From the NCBI RefSeq assembly GCF_002812805.1, contig NZ_NMUM01000023.1, forward strand, positions 1 through 64,000: 64,000 nt of DNA. The letters are read 5' to 3'. Made by a program: the position numbers and the translations under genes. The notes under the pieces were generated by a model, which was not told where the DNA came from, did not search any database, and saw only the letters and a list, made by a program, of their open reading frames with translations. Source of the DNA: Microbacterium lacus (GTDB taxonomy: Bacteria; Actinomycetota; Actinomycetes; Actinomycetales; Microbacteriaceae). Positions 44,645 to 52,610 of the stretch are shown here, one piece after another; within the stretch, counting starts at the first letter, position 1; every line of letters begins with the position of its first letter.

Positions 44645-44699
44645 GCACAATCCTGACTGCACGATCCCGACCGGACGATCCCGACCGCACGATCCGACG
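44645..44699 (+). repeat. 14-15 bp direct repeats between araC and hydrolase
   Basis: Units ACGATCCCGACCGG (44661-44674), ACGATCCCGACCGC (44675-44688) and ACGATCCGACG (44689-44699) run head to tail. They are preceded by a degenerate copy (GCACAATCCTGACT). Direct repeats are the normal operator form for AraC-family proteins. They end at the first possible start (44700) of the hydrolase. Confidence 0.7.
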
Positions 44700-44717
44700 A
44701 TGAAGACGGAGTTCCCG

Positions 44718-45413
44718 ATGACCGATCGCCCCACACTTCTGCTCGTCCACGGCGCCTGGCACGGCTCGTGGGCCTGGGTGCCCCTGCAGGCCGAACTCGA
44801 GTCGCGGGGATGGGATGTCCGCACCGTCGATCTGCCGACGGTGCATGCCGACGACCCGCGAGAGCTGCACATGACGGATGACGCGGACGCCATCGCGGCG
44901 GCGATCGACGCCATCCCGGGTCCGGTGGCGGTCGTCGCTCACTCGTACGGGGGCGTCCCGACGACGCAGGGCGCGACATCCGATTCCGTCGTCCACATCG
45001 TCTACATCGCCGCGTTCGTGCTGGACGAGGGCGAGTCATTGCTCGGCGCCGTCGGGGGAGTGGCACCGTCGTGGTGGGTCGTCGACGGTCCGCTGGCAAC
45101 GGCGGGGACCGAGGCAGAGCCCGCGACCGGCCTCTTTTTCGCGGACGTCGACGAGGTGGCCGCTGCGGACGCCGTCGGTCGACTCAAGCCGCAGAGCTCC
45201 ATCGCCTTCAGCGAGACCGTGACGACCGTGGCGTGGCGCGATAAGCCCACGACCTATGTCATCACCGAGCAGGACGCGATCTTCCCGCTGCCCGCGCAGG
45301 AGGCGCTCGCGGCGCGGTCGGGCTCGACCGCCGTCCGGATGGACACCAGCCACTCGCCGTTCTTGTCGAAGCCGGCCGATTTGGCCGACATCATCGAGAA
45401 CGCGCTCGGCTGA
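44718..45413 (+). CDS. Alpha/beta hydrolase (EstC/salicylate-esterase-like)
   Basis: A 231-residue hydrolase. LLLVHGAWHGSWAW near the start, VAHSYGG with the nucleophile Ser, EQDAIFPL with the acid residue, and MDTSHSPFLSKP with the His match plant-esterase-like and EstC-type alpha/beta hydrolases. The ATG at 44718 has GACGGAG upstream; ATG at 44700 is an alternative but falls against the repeats. Expected to be under the divergent AraC-type regulator. Substrate probably a small ester; unproven. Confidence 0.87.
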   Translation: MTDRPTLLLVHGAWHGSWAWVPLQAELESRGWDVRTVDLPTVHADDPRELHMTDDADAIAAAIDAIPGPVAVVAHSYGGVPTTQGATSDSVVHIVYIAAFVLDEGESLLGAVGGVAPSWWVVDGPLATAGTEAEPATGLFFADVDEVAAADAVGRLKPQSSIAFSETVTTVAWRDKPTTYVITEQDAIFPLPAQEALAARSGSTAVRMDTSHSPFLSKPADLADIIENALG

Positions 45414-45431
45414 GCGGGCGATGGGTCGGGG

Positions 45432-45596
45432 TCAGCCCTCGATGCCCTGCTCGTACTGTTCGAGCTCGAGTTCAATCTGACGGCGCAGTTCGGCCGTCTG
45501 GAAAGCGTTGAGATCCCCGGATTCGTCACCCGGTGCGTCGCTCATGGCTACCGCGTCGCGATCCTCTGCCGCGGGGTTCTCTCGTCGATCGGACAT
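45432..45596 (-). CDS. 54-residue acidic small protein
   Basis: A short gene starting ATG 45596 with GAGGAG correctly spaced and ending at 45432. The protein opens MSDRRENPAAEDRDAVAMSD and ends ELEQYEQGIEG; the second half is a probable amphipathic helix (TAELRRQIELELEQYEQ). It begins two bases after the stop of the preceding 81-residue gene, so it is surely co-translated. An internal ATG could give a 37-residue form. No family recognised. Confidence 0.7.
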   Translation of the reverse strand: MSDRRENPAAEDRDAVAMSDAPGDESGDLNAFQTAELRRQIELELEQYEQGIEG

Positions 45597-45598
45597 CG

Positions 45599-45844
45599 TC
45601 ACTCCTCGCCGTACGGGGGTAGGTCATTGGCGCTGACCTCGGTGGCGAGTGCGGCATCCGCCTCGCCTCCGAGATCGGCGTCCAGGTCATCGTCGTCGAC
45701 CGCATCCGCGGTGTCGGCGGGGGCCTCGGGGTCGATCGCGTGCGTCGCGTGGACCACCGTTTCGGGGTCGACGGAATTCGAGAGCGCCGCGTCGCGGGCC
45801 GCCGCGTCTGCGTCAATCTCTTCGAAAGTGGGCTCGAAGACCAT
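45599..45844 (-). CDS. 81-residue acidic low-complexity protein
   Basis: Very acidic and alanine/aspartate-rich (DTADAVDDDDLDADLGGEAD), probably disordered. Starts at ATG 45844 with GAGAAGGAG upstream; the frame back to 45928 would overlap the upstream gene without a ribosome site. 13 bp after the DUF5302 gene and 2 bp before the 54-residue gene. Function unknown. Confidence 0.72.
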   Translation of the reverse strand: MVFEPTFEEIDADAAARDAALSNSVDPETVVHATHAIDPEAPADTADAVDDDDLDADLGGEADAALATEVSANDLPPYGEE

Positions 45845-45857
45845 CGGGTGCTCCTTC

Positions 45858-46043
45858 TCAGCCGCTCTTGCGTCGGAACTCGCGCTTGACCGAGGCCGGA
45901 CCCTGCGTCGCGTGAACGGCCGAATCACCGTTCAGGTGGGCCTCGCCCTCGCGATGCTTGGCGTTCTTCTTCTCGAGCGCTTCCTTGAACTTGCGCTTGA
46001 CATCGTCGGATGCCGCGGTGGGCGTCACGTCTTCAGTGCTCAT
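45858..46043 (-). CDS. DUF5302-type small protein
   Basis: A 61-residue basic protein. DDVKRKFKEALEKKNA in the middle and the terminal KREFRRKSG are the recognisable DUF5302 pattern of actinobacteria. First gene of a three-gene cluster read away from pnp. The family has no assigned function; the lysine/arginine ends suggest nucleic-acid or ribosome contact (inference). Confidence 0.85.
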   Translation of the reverse strand: MSTEDVTPTAASDDVKRKFKEALEKKNAKHREGEAHLNGDSAVHATQGPASVKREFRRKSG

Positions 46044-46154
46044 CCGGCAAGCCTACGCGGGCAGCCCGAAGGCGGCGACTGGTAGGGTGAAATGTGATGA
46101 CGTGGCATTCGTCGTGTCATCAGACAATTTCATACGCATCGCGAACCGCGGTGC

Positions 46155-46255
46155 ACCTGGAGCAGGCCGGCAGAAAGCTGGTCCCCTGTGGTGGTCTCCT
46201 CGTCGCGAGTGCGCCGGGTGGATTTCTACTGGTGGCCAGCGCAGGCTAGATCGCG
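46155..46255 (+). ncRNA. Structured pnp leader, Actino-pnp-like
   Basis: The 311-base gap before pnp contains a stretch with folding signals: AAAGCTGG (46174-46181) can pair with CCAGC (46236-46240), and CTCG-TCG-CGAG (46199-46209) makes an inner hairpin. An Actino-pnp RNA motif upstream of pnp genes is described for actinobacteria, and location and size fit. I could not align it to the covariance model, so identity is provisional. Expected role: autoregulation by PNPase. The rest of the gap shows only AATTTCATACG-type promoter-like sequence near 46120. Confidence 0.5.
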
Positions 46256-46354
46256 TATTGCGCGCCGCGCGCCCATATCTGCCTGTTCCTGCTTCTTCGC
46301 ACACACTCGTGCGCCATACGGGCGCGCGAGTCGAAACAAAGAAGGAGAGACCTC

Positions 46355-48631
46355 TTGGAAGGTCCTGAAATCACATCCGCCGAGGCCGTTCTCGATAACG
46401 GCCGCTTCGGCACCCGCACCATCCGCTTCGAGACCGGCCGCCTCGCGCAGCAGGCTCAGGGCGCCGTTGCCGCTTACCTCGACAACGAGACCATGCTCCT
46501 CTCGGCCACCAGCGCCGGAAAGCACCCCCGCGAGGGCTTCGACTTCTTCCCCCTGACGGTGGATGTCGAAGAGCGCTCGTACGCCGCCGGCAAGATCCCC
46601 GGCTCGTTCTTCCGCCGCGAGGGCCGCCCCTCCACCGAGGCCATCCTCGTCTGCCGTCTGATCGACCGGCCGCTGCGCCCGTCGTTCGTCGACGGCCTGC
46701 GCAACGAAGTCCAGATCGTCATCACGGTGCTCTCGATCGCGCCGGGTGAGTTCTACGACGCGCTCGCGATCAACGCGGCGTCGGCGTCCACCCAGATCTC
46801 GGGCCTGCCCTTCTCCGGACCGATCGCCGGCGTTCGCCTCGCGCTCATCCCGGGTCACGGCGAGCACGCCGACCAGTGGGTCGCGTTCCCGACCGTCACG
46901 CAGCTCGAAGAGGCCGTCTTCGACCTCATCGTCGCGGGACGCGTTCTGCCCGACGGAGAGGTCGCGATCATGATGGTCGAGGCCGAGGCCACCGAGGGTT
47001 CCTGGAACCTCATCAAGGGCGGCGCCGTCAAGCCGAACGAGGCCGTCGTGGCCGAGGGCCTCGAGGCCGCCAAGCCGTTCCTGCGCGAGCTCGTCTCCGC
47101 ACAGCAGACGCTGGCGAACACGGCTGCCAAGGAGATCGCGAACTACCCGGTCTTCCTGCCCTACAGCCAAGAGACCTACGACTTCGTCGCACACCGCGCG
47201 TACGACCCGCTCGTCGGCATCTACCAGATCGCTGACAAGGTCGAGCGTCAGACCGCTGATGACGAGCTCAAGGACCGGGTCAAGGGCGAGCTGCTCGCGG
47301 CCGTCGAGTCCGGCGAGCTGCAGGCCGTCGCGACCCTCGAGTTCTCGGCCGCGTACAAGTCCGTCACCAAGAAGATCGTCCGTGGACGCATCCTCGCCGA
47401 CGGCGTCCGCATCGATGGCCGCGGACTGGCAGACATCCGTGCGCTCGACGCACAGGTCGACGTCATCCCGCGCGTGCACGGCTCGGCGATCTTCCAGCGC
47501 GGCGAGACCCAGATCCTGGGTGTCACCACGCTGAACATGCTCAAGATGGAGCAGCAGATCGACTCGCTGTCGCCCGTCACGCACAAGCGCTACATGCACC
47601 ACTACAACTTCCCGCCGTACTCGACCGGTGAGACCGGCCGTGTGGGAAGCCCGAAGCGTCGCGAGATCGGGCACGGCTTCCTGGCCGAGCGCGCCCTCGT
47701 TCCGGTTCTGCCGTCGCGTGAAGAGTTCCCGTACGCCATCCGTCAGGTCTCCGAGGCGCTCTCCTCGAACGGCTCGACGTCGATGGGCTCCGTCTGCGCC
47801 TCGACCCTGTCGCTGCTGAACGCCGGTGTGCCCCTTCGGGCTCCCGTCGCCGGTATCGCCATGGGTCTTGTCTCGGACGAGGTCGATGGACAGACGCGCT
47901 ACGCCGCCCTGACCGACATCCTCGGCGCCGAAGACGCCCTCGGCGACATGGACTTCAAGGTCGCCGGTACGAGCGAATTCGTCACGGCGATCCAGCTCGA
48001 CACCAAGCTCGACGGCATCCCGACCTCGGTTCTGACCGCGGCGCTGCAGCAGGCACGGGATGCGCGTCTCGCCATCCTCGACCTGATCAACGCCACGATC
48101 GACGCTCCCGACGAGATGGCGCCCACCGCGCCGCGCGTCATCAGCGTGCAGATCCCGGTCGACAAGATCGGCGAGCTCATCGGCCCCAAGGGCAAGACGA
48201 TCAACTCCATCCAGGACGAGACCGGCGCCCAGATCTCGATCGAAGAAGACGGAACCGTCTACATCGGTGCCGTCGACGGTCCGTCGGCCGAGGCCGCTCG
48301 CGCGCAGGTCAACGCGATCGCCAACCCGACCAACCCCGAGGTCGGCGAGCAGTTCCTCGGAACCGTCGTCAAGATCGCGACGTTCGGTGCGTTCATCTCG
48401 CTCCTGCCCGGCAAGGACGGACTGCTGCATGTCAGCGAGGTCCGCAAGCTCGCCGGTGGCAAGCGTGTCGAGAACGTCGAAGACGTGCTCGGTGTCGGTC
48501 AGAAGATCCTCGTGAAGATCACGAAGATCGATGACCGCGGCAAGCTGTCGCTCGAGCCGGTCGTCGAAGAGTCGGCCGACCAGGCTGCAGACCAGGGTGC
48601 CGCCGAAAGCGCACCCGAGGTTGCTGTCTGA
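46355..48631 (+). CDS. pnp: Polyribonucleotide nucleotidyltransferase (PNPase)
   Basis: A 758-residue phosphorolytic 3'-5' exoribonuclease and GDP/polynucleotide synthetase. Two RNase PH domains (about 15-170 and 350-580; [25 protein letters not shown] and the [22 protein letters not shown] active-site region) flank the helical linker. KH ([21 protein letters not shown]) and S1 ([30 protein letters not shown]) domains follow, and there is a short alanine-rich tail. It starts with TTG at 46355 after GAAGGAGAG, a weak start codon fitting tight control. Separate from rpsO, with its own leader and terminator. Confidence 0.97.
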   Translation: MEGPEITSAEAVLDNGRFGTRTIRFETGRLAQQAQGAVAAYLDNETMLLSATSAGKHPREGFDFFPLTVDVEERSYAAGKIPGSFFRREGRPSTEAILVCRLIDRPLRPSFVDGLRNEVQIVITVLSIAPGEFYDALAINAASASTQISGLPFSGPIAGVRLALIPGHGEHADQWVAFPTVTQLEEAVFDLIVAGRVLPDGEVAIMMVEAEATEGSWNLIKGGAVKPNEAVVAEGLEAAKPFLRELVSAQQTLANTAAKEIANYPVFLPYSQETYDFVAHRAYDPLVGIYQIADKVERQTADDELKDRVKGELLAAVESGELQAVATLEFSAAYKSVTKKIVRGRILADGVRIDGRGLADIRALDAQVDVIPRVHGSAIFQRGETQILGVTTLNMLKMEQQIDSLSPVTHKRYMHHYNFPPYSTGETGRVGSPKRREIGHGFLAERALVPVLPSREEFPYAIRQVSEALSSNGSTSMGSVCASTLSLLNAGVPLRAPVAGIAMGLVSDEVDGQTRYAALTDILGAEDALGDMDFKVAGTSEFVTAIQLDTKLDGIPTSVLTAALQQARDARLAILDLINATIDAPDEMAPTAPRVISVQIPVDKIGELIGPKGKTINSIQDETGAQISIEEDGTVYIGAVDGPSAEAARAQVNAIANPTNPEVGEQFLGTVVKIATFGAFISLLPGKDGLLHVSEVRKLAGGKRVENVEDVLGVGQKILVKITKIDDRGKLSLEPVVEESADQAADQGAAESAPEVAV

Positions 48632-48649
48632 TCTGACCTGATCGGATTG

Positions 48650-48686
48650 CGGAGCCCCCTCACCCCTCGCGGGTGCGGGGGCTCCG
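48650..48686 (+). terminator. pnp terminator
   Basis: 16-bp arms 48650-48665 and 48671-48686 (CGGAGCCCCC... and complement), one mismatch, five-base loop, 18 bases after the stop; followed by TCGTCTGTC rather than a T-run. Confidence 0.88.
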
Positions 48687-48847
48687 TCGTCTGTCGTGAC
48701 CAAAGCGTTATGGGTAGTTCATAGGTTCGTCACCGGATCGCGCGCCACGGTCGGTGGGCTGCCCTACTCTCGAAGAAAGCGTCGGGGGGCGCGACATAAG
48801 GCAAGAAGTCGCGACTCGTGGCACGTAGCGCGCGAGGGGGTGGGAGC

Positions 48848-49870
48848 ATGAGTTTCTTCGGTATCGGTGCCGATGTGTCGACGGGGCAGGCTTCCCCGCC
48901 CGCTCCGCACCCGTCGTCACCCATCCCGGTTCTCGGCCCGAGCATCGGCCACGGCATGCGCGTCACGCTCGGCGAAACCGGGCTCGAAATCTTTCCGCTC
49001 ATGCTCGGTGGTGCGGAGTTCGGTTGGAACATCGACCTGTCGACCAGCCACCGGATCATCGACCGCTATGTCGAGCTCGGCGGTAACGCCCTGCACACGG
49101 CGGACTCGTTCTCGGCGGGGCGCAGCGAGCACATCATCGGCCAGTGGCTGGCGTCTCGACAGGCGCGGGATGACATGGTTGTGGCCGTCAGGGTCGGAGC
49201 ACACCCCGACAACCCGGGTCTCGGCCCCGTCAACCTGGTGCGTGCCGTCGAGGCATCCCTCGTCCGGCTGGGCACGGACCACATCGACGTTCTGTATCTC
49301 GACGGTGCCGACACATCCGTCCCGCTGGAAGAGACCCTCGCGACCGCTGAGTGGCTGATCGGGTCGGGCAAAGTACGGCACCTCGGCGCCGCAGCATTCA
49401 CGCCCGAGCGTCTCGTCGAGGCGCGGATTCTCGCCTCGGCCGGTTACCCCCGCTTCACGGTTCTCGATGCGCACTACAACGTCGTGCACCGGTCCGCCTT
49501 CGAGGGCGACCTGCGGCTCGTCGCCGGTGCGCAGGGAATCGCGGTCACCCCCTCGCACCCGCTTGCGCACGGCTTCCTATCGGGGCGTCACCGCAGTCGT
49601 GACCGAGTCGGCCTGTCGGCACGCGGTATGCAGGTAGCGGCATATCTCAATCGCCGCGGCCAGAAGGTGCTCAAGGCGCTGGATGCGATCGCGCTCGAGC
49701 TCTCGGTGCCCGACGCCGCCGTCGCGGTCGGCTGGTTGCTCGCGCAACGCACCGTCGTTGCGCCGATCGTGAACGCCTATGCGCCCGAGCACGTCGAAGA
49801 ACTGACGCAGGGTGTGGGTGTGCAGCTGAGCCGCGCGCACCTGGGCGAGCTGTCCCGCGCGGCACAGTGA
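48848..49870 (+). CDS. Aldo/keto reductase-fold protein lacking the catalytic tetrad
   Basis: A 340-residue protein with clear AKR barrel homology ([60 protein letters not shown]). Compared with the active paralogue at 17240, all four catalytic residues are replaced: H83 for Asp, F88 for Tyr, R115 for Lys, D152 for His. The N-terminus carries an extra 35-residue proline/serine-rich segment. The reading frame is clean and ordinary in codon use, so it is maintained, not decaying. A non-catalytic binding or regulatory role is likely. ATG 48848 with GGGAG; GTG 48818 is an alternative. Confidence 0.85.
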   Translation: MSFFGIGADVSTGQASPPAPHPSSPIPVLGPSIGHGMRVTLGETGLEIFPLMLGGAEFGWNIDLSTSHRIIDRYVELGGNALHTADSFSAGRSEHIIGQWLASRQARDDMVVAVRVGAHPDNPGLGPVNLVRAVEASLVRLGTDHIDVLYLDGADTSVPLEETLATAEWLIGSGKVRHLGAAAFTPERLVEARILASAGYPRFTVLDAHYNVVHRSAFEGDLRLVAGAQGIAVTPSHPLAHGFLSGRHRSRDRVGLSARGMQVAAYLNRRGQKVLKALDAIALELSVPDAAVAVGWLLAQRTVVAPIVNAYAPEHVEELTQGVGVQLSRAHLGELSRAAQ

Positions 49871-49986
49871 CGCTCGCGGGAGGGCGCGGTCGGGCCGCGC
49901 CGAGATCGTTTCGTGACACGGCGCATTCGTGACCTAGGCTGGAAACGGCGTGGCATCGGGGCACGCCGGGACGAAAGCGAGCGAGG

Positions 49987-50589
49987 ATGACGCACTTCAT
50001 CTACCTCGTTCGCCACGGCGAGCATCAGGATGCCGAGCACGGGCTGGTCGATGGTCCGCTCTCTCCGCGGGGTCAGCGCCAGGCATCCCTGATCGCCGAT
50101 CGGCTGTCAGGCATGCCTCTCAGTGCCGTATGGCACTCGCCCTTGCTGCGGGCGACCGAGACGGCCCGCATGGTCGCCGAACGGATGCCCGCCATCACCC
50201 CGCAGGCGTCGTCCCTGTTGTTCGACTGCGTGCCGTCGGGCATGTCGCCCGAGACGCCCGCGGTTTACGAGCCGTTCTTCGGCTCGGTCACCGATGCCGA
50301 GATCGAGGCGGGTCGCGCGCAGATGGCCGACGCCGTCAGCGAGTTTCTCGTGCGCCGGACCGGCGAGGTGCACGAACTCGTGATCACGCACAACTTCGTG
50401 ATCAGTTGGTTCGTGCGCGAGGTACTCGGGGCCCCCGAGTGGCGCTGGATGACGCTCAACCAGGCCCACTGCGGTCTGACGGTGATCGCGCAGAAGCAGG
50501 GGCGGCCGTGGACACTGCTGACCCACAACGACCTCGCGCACCTGCCGTTCGAGTTGCGCACGGGCCTGCCCGAGACCCACCCGGTCTAG
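49987..50589 (+). CDS. Histidine phosphatase-family (phosphoglycerate mutase-like) protein
   Basis: A 200-residue branch-1 histidine phosphatase. YLVRHGEHQD carries the RHG phosphohistidine motif, LSPRGQRQA follows, WHSPLLRATETA gives the second Arg, and VITHNFVISW holds the second His. Length and lack of PGM-specific segments favour a general phosphatase over glycolytic mutase. GAGCGAGG precedes ATG 49987. Substrate unknown. Confidence 0.88.
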   Translation: MTHFIYLVRHGEHQDAEHGLVDGPLSPRGQRQASLIADRLSGMPLSAVWHSPLLRATETARMVAERMPAITPQASSLLFDCVPSGMSPETPAVYEPFFGSVTDAEIEAGRAQMADAVSEFLVRRTGEVHELVITHNFVISWFVREVLGAPEWRWMTLNQAHCGLTVIAQKQGRPWTLLTHNDLAHLPFELRTGLPETHPV

Positions 50590-50628
50590 ATCCGGTCTGA
50601 CTGCCCCGCGCTGGTCTTCCACCGCACG

Positions 50629-50728
50629 CGTTCACAATTCAGTCGGCGCGTGTGTCGCATGGGTGAGCCCCCGCGGATTCGCACGGATCAGCCCGCCTAC
50701 TCGGCCCCGAAGGACTGAATTGCGAACG
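50629..50728. repeat. Convergent-gap inverted repeat CGTTCRCAATTCAGTC
   Basis: 16-bp arms at 50629-50644 and 50713-50728 match 15 of 16 and enclose a 68-base segment that itself is GC-rich with weak inner symmetry. It sits between the phosphatase and the convergent acetyltransferase. The long loop suggests a mobile or cruciform-type repeat more than a simple terminator. Confidence 0.65.
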
Positions 50729-50758
50729 CCCGAGCGCCCGCACCGGCGTGGACTCTGA

Positions 50759-51244
50759 TCACCCGAGGGCTTTCCCGTACCACCGCGTCGCGTTGGGGTT
50801 GTCGTTGTAGGGCTCGATCGGCTCGAATCCCGCCGAGGCGTAGAGGCCGCCGGCGGCCTCGAGGGTGTGGTGGGTGTCGAGCACGAGCTGGGCGGCACCC
50901 CAGGTGCGTGCCCGACGCTCGAGCTCGTCGAGTAGCAGTCGACCCCACCCGCGTCCCCGCGTCGAGGGGTCGAGGTACAGGTGCTTGACCTCGTATCGCA
51001 CGCCGGCCGGACCGTCGGGGATGCGCCGGATGCCTCCACATCCCACTGGGCGGCGGGCCCCCGCCGCAGCGCCCTCGTCTTCGATCACGAGGAACACACC
51101 GTCCGGGGCGACGAACACCGAAGGATCCGGATACGTCGGCCGATAACCACCGCCCGGGAACACCTCGGCCCGGGCCGCGAAGTACTCGGTCAGCAGCCCA
51201 TGGGCGACCGGAGCATCCGCCGCCATCTCGATGAATCGCACCAC
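50759..51244 (-). CDS. GNAT-family N-acetyltransferase
   Basis: A 161-residue acetyltransferase. VKHLYLDPSTRGRGWGRLLLDELE is the acetyl-CoA-binding motif A, and VLDTHHTLEAAGGLYASAGFEPIEPYNDNPNATRWYGKAL is the C-terminal half common to this subgroup. GTG 51244 lies six bases after TAGGCT (51251-51256). Acceptor unknown. Confidence 0.88.
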   Translation of the reverse strand: MVRFIEMAADAPVAHGLLTEYFAARAEVFPGGGYRPTYPDPSVFVAPDGVFLVIEDEGAAAGARRPVGCGGIRRIPDGPAGVRYEVKHLYLDPSTRGRGWGRLLLDELERRARTWGAAQLVLDTHHTLEAAGGLYASAGFEPIEPYNDNPNATRWYGKALG

Positions 51245-51250
51245 GGATCG

Positions 51251-51256
51251 AGCCTA
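51251..51256 (-). promoter_or_regulatory. -10 element, leaderless GNAT gene
   Basis: TAGGCT on the minus strand, six bases before GTG 51244. Confidence 0.45.
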
Positions 51257-51300
51257 TGCCGCCGCGGCCCGGCGTCCCGCCGAGCCCCATGACCCGAACC

Positions 51301-51306
51301 TAGGAT
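51301..51306 (+). promoter_or_regulatory. -10 element, leaderless dapB
   Basis: TAGGAT, six bases before ATG 51313. Confidence 0.5.
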
Positions 51307-51312
51307 GGGCAC

Positions 51313-52125
51313 ATGACGACACGCGTAGCCATCGTGGGTGGAACAGGTCGCCTGGGCGGCGTGGTCCGCGAGGTGATCGAGGCGACCGAGGGTTACGAGG
51401 TCATCGCGGTCCTGTCTTCGCGGAGCGAGGTCACCGAGATCGACGGGTCGGATCTGGTGGTTGATGTCTCGAGCCCGGCTGTTTCGATCGACGTCGTCCG
51501 TGCGGCCATCGAACGCGGAATCAACGTTCTTGTCGGTACCTCGGGCTGGTCGCAGGAGCGCATCGCCCTCGTCCGGCCACTCGTCGAGGCCGCGGGCACG
51601 GGCGTCGTGTTCATCCCCAACTTCTCGCTCGGGTCTGTCATCGGTACGGCCCTCGCCGCCGCCGCGGCCCCGTTCTTCCCCTCGATCGAGATCGTCGAGG
51701 CGCACCACGAACGCAAGGTCGATTCGCCGAGTGGCACCGCGGTGCGCACGGCCGAGCTGATGGCCGCGGCGCGGGAAAGCGTCGGGCCGGTCGAGGCGCC
51801 GCACACCGACCAGCGCGCCCGCGGTCAGCGCGTTGCGAGCATCCCCGTCCATTCGCTTCGCCGTCCAGGCGTGATCGCGCGCCAAGAGGTGCTGCTGTCG
51901 GGCCCGGGGGAGTCGCTCCAGATCGTCCACGACACGGTCGACCCGGCGTTGGCCTACGCGCCCGGCATCCGCATCGCCCTCGATGCGGCGCGCACCGTGC
52001 GCGGCGTCGTTGTGGGACTCGACCGATTCGTCGACGTCGGCATCCGTCTGCCCGGAGACAAGTCGGAGAATCCCGTCGACGACGGTGGCGTGCCCGGGCA
52101 GGTAGCGCGGGTCACCGGCCTGTGA
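51313..52125 (+). CDS. dapB: 4-hydroxy-tetrahydrodipicolinate reductase
   Basis: A 270-residue enzyme of lysine/diaminopimelate synthesis that reduces the DapA product with NAD(P)H. The Rossmann loop VAIVGGTGRLGGVV opens the protein, VGTSGWSQERI and FIPNFSLGSVIG follow, and EIVEAHHERKVDSPSGTA is the DapB signature with the catalytic His/Lys. The N-terminal region between residues 30 and 60 is shorter than in enteric DapB, as usual in actinobacteria. Its stop overlaps the next gene by GTGA. DapA is about 4.7 kb downstream on the same strand. Confidence 0.96.
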   Translation: MTTRVAIVGGTGRLGGVVREVIEATEGYEVIAVLSSRSEVTEIDGSDLVVDVSSPAVSIDVVRAAIERGINVLVGTSGWSQERIALVRPLVEAAGTGVVFIPNFSLGSVIGTALAAAAAPFFPSIEIVEAHHERKVDSPSGTAVRTAELMAAARESVGPVEAPHTDQRARGQRVASIPVHSLRRPGVIARQEVLLSGPGESLQIVHDTVDPALAYAPGIRIALDAARTVRGVVVGLDRFVDVGIRLPGDKSENPVDDGGVPGQVARVTGL

Positions 52126-52595
52126 GCGCACGCATCGGCGCGGCCATCATGGCCGTCGTGCTGGCGCTGTACCTGGTGCTGGTCTCTCAACGGGCATACC
52201 TGCTGATGACCACGGGCGATCCTGTCGGCGTTGCCATGGGAGTCGCGCTGTTCGTCTTGCCGGCGATCGCGGCGTGGGCCATCGGGCGCGAACTCTGGTT
52301 CGGGATGCGCGCGGAAAGCCTCGGTCGACGGCTCGATCACGAGGGTGCCCTGCCCGACGAGCAATTGTCGGTGCGTCCGAGCGGGCGAGTCGATCGCGAC
52401 GAGGCCGAGGCGCTCTTCCCGAAGTACCGCGACGCAGTAGAGTCCGCGCCCGATGACTGGCGCGCCTGGTACCGGCTCGGCCTTGCGTATGACGGTGCGG
52501 GGGACCGGCGGCGTGCTCGATCGGCCGTGCGGCAGGCGATCAAGTTCGAGTCCGCCGAACGTCGGGGCAAGCGTACGAGCCCGGGCGAGCGCTGA
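52122..52595 (+). CDS. TPR-like membrane protein downstream of dapB
   Basis: A 157-residue protein with two N-terminal helices (about 5-28 and 35-58) and a cytoplasmic tail. The tail contains one tetratricopeptide-like unit (DDWRAWYRLGLAYDGAGDRRRARSAVRQAIKFE). Starts at GTG inside the dapB stop, so it is co-translated. Function unknown; the TPR unit implies a protein partner. Confidence 0.78.
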   Translation: MSARIGAAIMAVVLALYLVLVSQRAYLLMTTGDPVGVAMGVALFVLPAIAAWAIGRELWFGMRAESLGRRLDHEGALPDEQLSVRPSGRVDRDEAEALFPKYRDAVESAPDDWRAWYRLGLAYDGAGDRRRARSAVRQAIKFESAERRGKRTSPGER

Positions 52596-52610
52596 CCTCG
52601 CCCGGACCGC

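Noticed and set aside
46226..48703. 825-residue frame antisense to pnp
   Set aside because: Aspartate/leucine/valine-rich antisense of PNPase; the length is a GC effect only.
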